A stretch of DNA of 33,599 bases from Streptomyces sp. OR43. GTDB taxonomy: Bacteria > Actinomycetota > Actinomycetes > Streptomycetales > Streptomycetaceae. This document shows, piece by piece, positions 31,532 through 33,599 of the stretch; positions within the stretch are counted from its first letter, which is position 1, and every line of letters begins with the position of its first letter. The notes under the pieces are model-generated. The model did no database searches and had not been told where the DNA came from. It saw only the letters and a program-made list of their open reading frames with translations. A program made the translations under genes and the position numbers. The stretch covers positions 4,595,885 to 4,629,483 of the forward strand of contig NZ_RDBK01000043.1 in the NCBI RefSeq assembly GCF_008042275.1. The letters are read 5' to 3'.

Positions 31532-32568
31532 GCGCCGACACCCGCCATGCCGCCGCCCGGCGCGGACTCCTGGACGAAGGCCGGACGCGGGGCCTCTTCT
31601 CCGGCGCCGCCTGGTCGCTGGGCGACGCCTCGGGGCCGTACGACCGCGGCTGGACCGGTACCCGCGCGCTCGACGGACCGGCTCTGGACGGACGGGACCT
31701 CTGGGACCTGGCATCGGTGACCAAGCCGATCGTCGGCCTGGTCGTCATGGCCCTCGTGGACCGGGGAGTGCTCGGCCTCGACGACACCGTGGGGCAGCAC
31801 CTCGCCCGCTACTCCGACAGCCCGCACGCCGCCCGTACGATCGCCCAGCTCCTCGACCACACCTCCGGACTGCCGGGCGGTGTCCCGCTCTACCGCGAGC
31901 ACCCCACCCGCGAGTCGCTGCTCACGGCGCTCGGTCCGCTGCCGCGCACGGCCGAGCCCGGAACCCGTGTCACGTACTCCTCCCAGGGCTTCATCCTGCT
32001 CGGCCTCATCGCCGAACAGGCCACGGGCCAGGGCCTGGACGACCTGATGACCGACCTCGTCAGCGCCCCCGTCGGCCTGGCCGACACCGGATTCCGGCCG
32101 GGTCCCGCGGGCCGCGCCCGCGCGGTGGCCACCGAAGCCTGCCCCTGGCGCGGCCGGACCGTCGTCGGAGAGGTGCACGACGAGAACGCCGCGGTACTCG
32201 GCGGCGTCGCCGGGCACGCGGGCCTCTTCGCCACCCTCGCGGACCTGGAACGGCTCGCGTGCTGTCTGCTCGCCGGCGGCCCGCCGCTCATGCGGCCGGA
32301 CACGCTCACCGTCATGACCGCCCCGCGCACGGACCACCTCAACCTGCGCCGCTCACTGGCCTGGCAGGGCCAGGACCCGGTCGGTTCGCCGGTGGGCGAG
32401 AGCTTCGGCCCGGCGTCGTTCGGGCACACGGGTTTCACCGGCACGAGCCTGTGGATCGACCCGGAGGCCGGCCGCTACGCCATCCTGCTCACGAACCGCG
32501 TCCATCCCAGCCGCGAGGAACGCGGATTCGCGGAGCTGCGGCGGGACTTCCACACGATCGGGGCGTGA
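31528..32568 (+). CDS. class-C beta-lactamase-like serine hydrolase
   Basis: A 346-residue penicillin-recognising-fold hydrolase. The active-site serine is S63 in SVTK (S63, K66); the second motif is Y150-S151-S152 (YSS in place of the usual YxN); the third is H300-T301-G302. This family includes class C beta-lactamases, D-aminopeptidases, D-alanyl-D-alanine carboxypeptidases and esterases. No signal peptide is present, so it should act in the cytoplasm, which argues against a role in beta-lactam resistance and fits hydrolysis of imported D-amino-acid peptides or esters. GTG at 31528 overlaps iclR by four bases. The coupling to the regulator of a peptide importer supports the peptide role, by inference. 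Confidence 0.9.
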   Translation: MSADTRHAAARRGLLDEGRTRGLFSGAAWSLGDASGPYDRGWTGTRALDGPALDGRDLWDLASVTKPIVGLVVMALVDRGVLGLDDTVGQHLARYSDSPHAARTIAQLLDHTSGLPGGVPLYREHPTRESLLTALGPLPRTAEPGTRVTYSSQGFILLGLIAEQATGQGLDDLMTDLVSAPVGLADTGFRPGPAGRARAVATEACPWRGRTVVGEVHDENAAVLGGVAGHAGLFATLADLERLACCLLAGGPPLMRPDTLTVMTAPRTDHLNLRRSLAWQGQDPVGSPVGESFGPASFGHTGFTGTSLWIDPEAGRYAILLTNRVHPSREERGFAELRRDFHTIGA

Positions 32569-32586
32569 GCGGGCGGCCCGCGATTC

Positions 32587-32648
32587 CGCATGCCGAGACG
32601 TTTGCTGTGATGCGCGGCACTCTCCGGGGGCCGCGGACCCGGCATGCG
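32587..32648. promoter_or_regulatory. inverted repeat flanking the comB-like promoter region
   Basis: CGCATGCC (32587-32594) and GGCATGCG (32641-32648) are an exact inverted pair 46 bases apart in the 94-base gap before the ComB-family gene. The core GCATGC is itself palindromic, so each could be an independent operator half. No ribosome binding site is clear ahead of the next ATG. Confidence 0.3.
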
Positions 32649-32662
32649 TGATCATGACGTGA

Positions 32663-33367
32663 ATGAAGACTCAATTCCTCGGCATCGCCGAGCTGACCGA
32701 AGTCCCCCCGGTAGCGGTCGTCGTCGACGTCATGCGCGCGTACACCGTGGCCGCCTGGGCCTTCGCCCGAGGGGCGGAGAGGATCGTGCTCGCCGGGTCA
32801 CTGGACGAAGCCCTGGCGCTCAAGGCGCAACACCCGGACTGGGTCGCGCTCAAGGACGGCCCGCCCGCGCCGGGGTTCGACGCCGTCAACTCGCCGGGGC
32901 TGCTGAGGTCCGCCGACCTCGGCGGCCGGACCGTGGTGCAGAAGACCACGGCCGGGACGGTCGGCGCACTCGCGGTGAAGGACGCCGGGCTGGTGCTGTG
33001 CGCCGGCTTCGTCGTGGCGGAGGCAACGGCCCGGCTCCTGCGGGCGCGCGGGAGCGACCGTGTCACGTTCGTCGTCACCGGTGAGGACGGGCAGGCCGAC
33101 GAGGACCTCGCCTGCGCGCAGTACATCGCCGGACGGGCCGACGGGACCGCGCCGGACGCTGCCGAGTTCCTCCGCCGCGGTGCCGCGTCACGCGCCGCCA
33201 CCGAGCTGACGGACGGGGTGCGCCAAGGCGTTCACCCCGATGACGTCGAACTCTGCCTGGAACTCGACCGGTTCCCGTTCGCCATGGTGGCGGCCCAGGA
33301 GGGCTCGCTCATGGTTCTGCGTCCCCACGCGATGCCGCCGCTGACCGGGGAGGACAACCCGGTCTGA
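32663..33367 (+). CDS. ComB-family 2-phosphosulfolactate phosphatase homologue
   Basis: A 234-residue protein of the ComB fold. VVVDVMRAYTVAAWAFARGA matches the conserved N-terminal DVxRA(T/Y)T stretch; FDAVNSPG and VQKTTAGTVGAL correspond to the GF-x-x-x-NSP and TT-x-GT signatures, followed by a G-F-x-x-A-E-A-T-A-R segment. Authentic ComB dephosphorylates phosphosulfolactate in coenzyme M synthesis in archaea; bacterial homologues are widespread without that pathway and their substrate is uncertain. No sulfolactate or coenzyme M gene is nearby. The Mg-dependent phosphatase role is therefore a family-level inference. Confidence 0.85.
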   Translation: MKTQFLGIAELTEVPPVAVVVDVMRAYTVAAWAFARGAERIVLAGSLDEALALKAQHPDWVALKDGPPAPGFDAVNSPGLLRSADLGGRTVVQKTTAGTVGALAVKDAGLVLCAGFVVAEATARLLRARGSDRVTFVVTGEDGQADEDLACAQYIAGRADGTAPDAAEFLRRGAASRAATELTDGVRQGVHPDDVELCLELDRFPFAMVAAQEGSLMVLRPHAMPPLTGEDNPV

Positions 33368-33377
33368 CGGACTGGTG

Positions 33378-33397
33378 CGGATGCGCCGGGGCGTCCG
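33378..33397. terminator. weak hairpin between comB-like and SHOCT genes
   Basis: CGGATGC (33378-33384) and GCGTCCG (33391-33397) pair with one G-U in RNA and a 6-base loop, between two converging stops. Confidence 0.35.
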
Positions 33398-33402
33398 TGG
33401 GG

Positions 33403-33599
33403 TCAGAGCCGGCTGAGGAAGTCGGCCTTCTTCGCCTCGAAGTCGGCGGGAGAGATGACGCCCGCGTCGCGGAGTTCGCCGAGCTGCCGCAGGAGGTCCA
33501 TGATCTCCTGCGCATTCTGAGCCGGGGCCCCGGCCGGTAGCTGCCGCCGGTGGCCGCTTCGGCGTAGCCCGACGCGGCGAGGGCGCGCAGCAGGCGGTG
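33403..33599 (-). CDS. SHOCT-domain protein, 3' fragment cut by the window end
   Basis: Only the last part is seen, reading leftward from the window end. From about 33531 down the frame gives PAGAPAQNAQEIMDLLRQLG, then ELRDAGVISPADFEAKKADF and LSRL with stop at 33403-33405. This is a SHOCT domain, a short helical C-terminal oligomerisation module. Bases 33519-33599 are an exact inverted copy of iclR 30821-30901, so the part beyond 33519 may not belong to this gene. The Ala/Pro linker (PAGAPAQ) falls at the junction and could be genuine by shared GC-rich sequence. The full-length protein, usually with an N-terminal membrane or PH-like part, cannot be assessed. Confidence 0.7.
   Translation of the reverse strand, partial: PPAARPRRVGLRRSGHRRQLPAGAPAQNAQEIMDLLRQLGELRDAGVISPADFEAKKADFLSRL
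33519..33599 (-). repeat. 81-base inverted repeat, copy at the window end
   Basis: The reverse complement equals 30821-30901 over all 81 bases, and the match runs to the last base of the window, so it may continue beyond. It interrupts a SHOCT gene. Most likely a contig-end chimera; a real inverted duplication is the alternative. Confidence 0.97.

Noticed and set aside
33309..33515. A 68-codon minus-strand frame at the right end
   Set aside because: It overlaps the SHOCT frame in a different phase and has Arg/Ser-rich, domain-free content; the SHOCT frame has a recognisable motif.
1..33599. Mobile elements, phage genes, CRISPR arrays, tRNA or rRNA genes
   Set aside because: No transposase, integrase, clustered direct repeats or RNA-gene signatures were seen; base composition is even throughout.

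Overview
The window looks like chromosomal DNA from a Streptomyces-type actinomycete. It has very high GC, codons that almost always end in G or C, frequent GTG starts, long GC-rich hairpin terminators, a 14-helix drug exporter, a PAS/GAF/SpoIIE/HATPase phosphatase, and LysR, ArsR, MerR and IclR regulators. I see no tRNA, rRNA, CRISPR array, transposase or phage gene. Genus is inferred from gene content and style, not from a marker gene.

Layout. (1) 1-5.8 kb: a DHA2-type MFS exporter carrying three C-terminal beta-sandwich repeats, a SpoIIE-type phosphatase/kinase fusion with a single TTA (bldA-type) leucine codon, and a SAM methyltransferase. (2) 5.9-10.4 kb: redox genes with local regulators. 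LysR is divergent from a YghZ-like aldo/keto reductase; ArsR is divergent from a quinone-oxidoreductase-type enzyme, followed by a ketopantoate reductase homologue. (3) 10.5-15.7 kb: a tight four-peptidase operon (M55 D-aminopeptidase, M20, S9 and S66 LD-carboxypeptidase), with a DasR-box-like site upstream and a strong terminator downstream. (4) 15.8-22.0 kb: a secreted S15-like hydrolase behind two palindromes, a LapA-like membrane protein, a GNAT acetyltransferase, a MerR regulator divergent from a tandem alpha/beta hydrolase, and a LURP-one-related protein. (5) 22.0-32.6 kb: RidA, a GlucD-subgroup enolase-superfamily enzyme and a creatininase-family amidase on one strand; a divergent ROK-like protein that lacks kinase residues; a complete Dpp/Opp-type peptide ABC transporter (SBP-B-C-D-F) with overlapping genes; and a divergent IclR regulator coupled to a class-C beta-lactamase-like serine hydrolase. 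(6) 32.6-33.6 kb: a ComB-family phosphatase and the 3' end of a SHOCT-domain gene.

How the genes may work together. Blocks 3 and 5 together hold functional counterparts of much of the Bacillus subtilis dppABCDE-ykfABCD murein-peptide system: M55 D-aminopeptidase, S66 LD-carboxypeptidase, dipeptide ABC transporter, and an enolase-superfamily enzyme. Here they are split into two blocks and the partners differ. I propose uptake and cytoplasmic breakdown of D-amino-acid-containing or modified peptides; the substrate is not proven by sequence.

The last 81 bases of the window are an exact inverted copy of an internal piece of the iclR gene at 30821-30901. This cuts off the SHOCT gene and is either an assembly chimera or a real inverted duplication.
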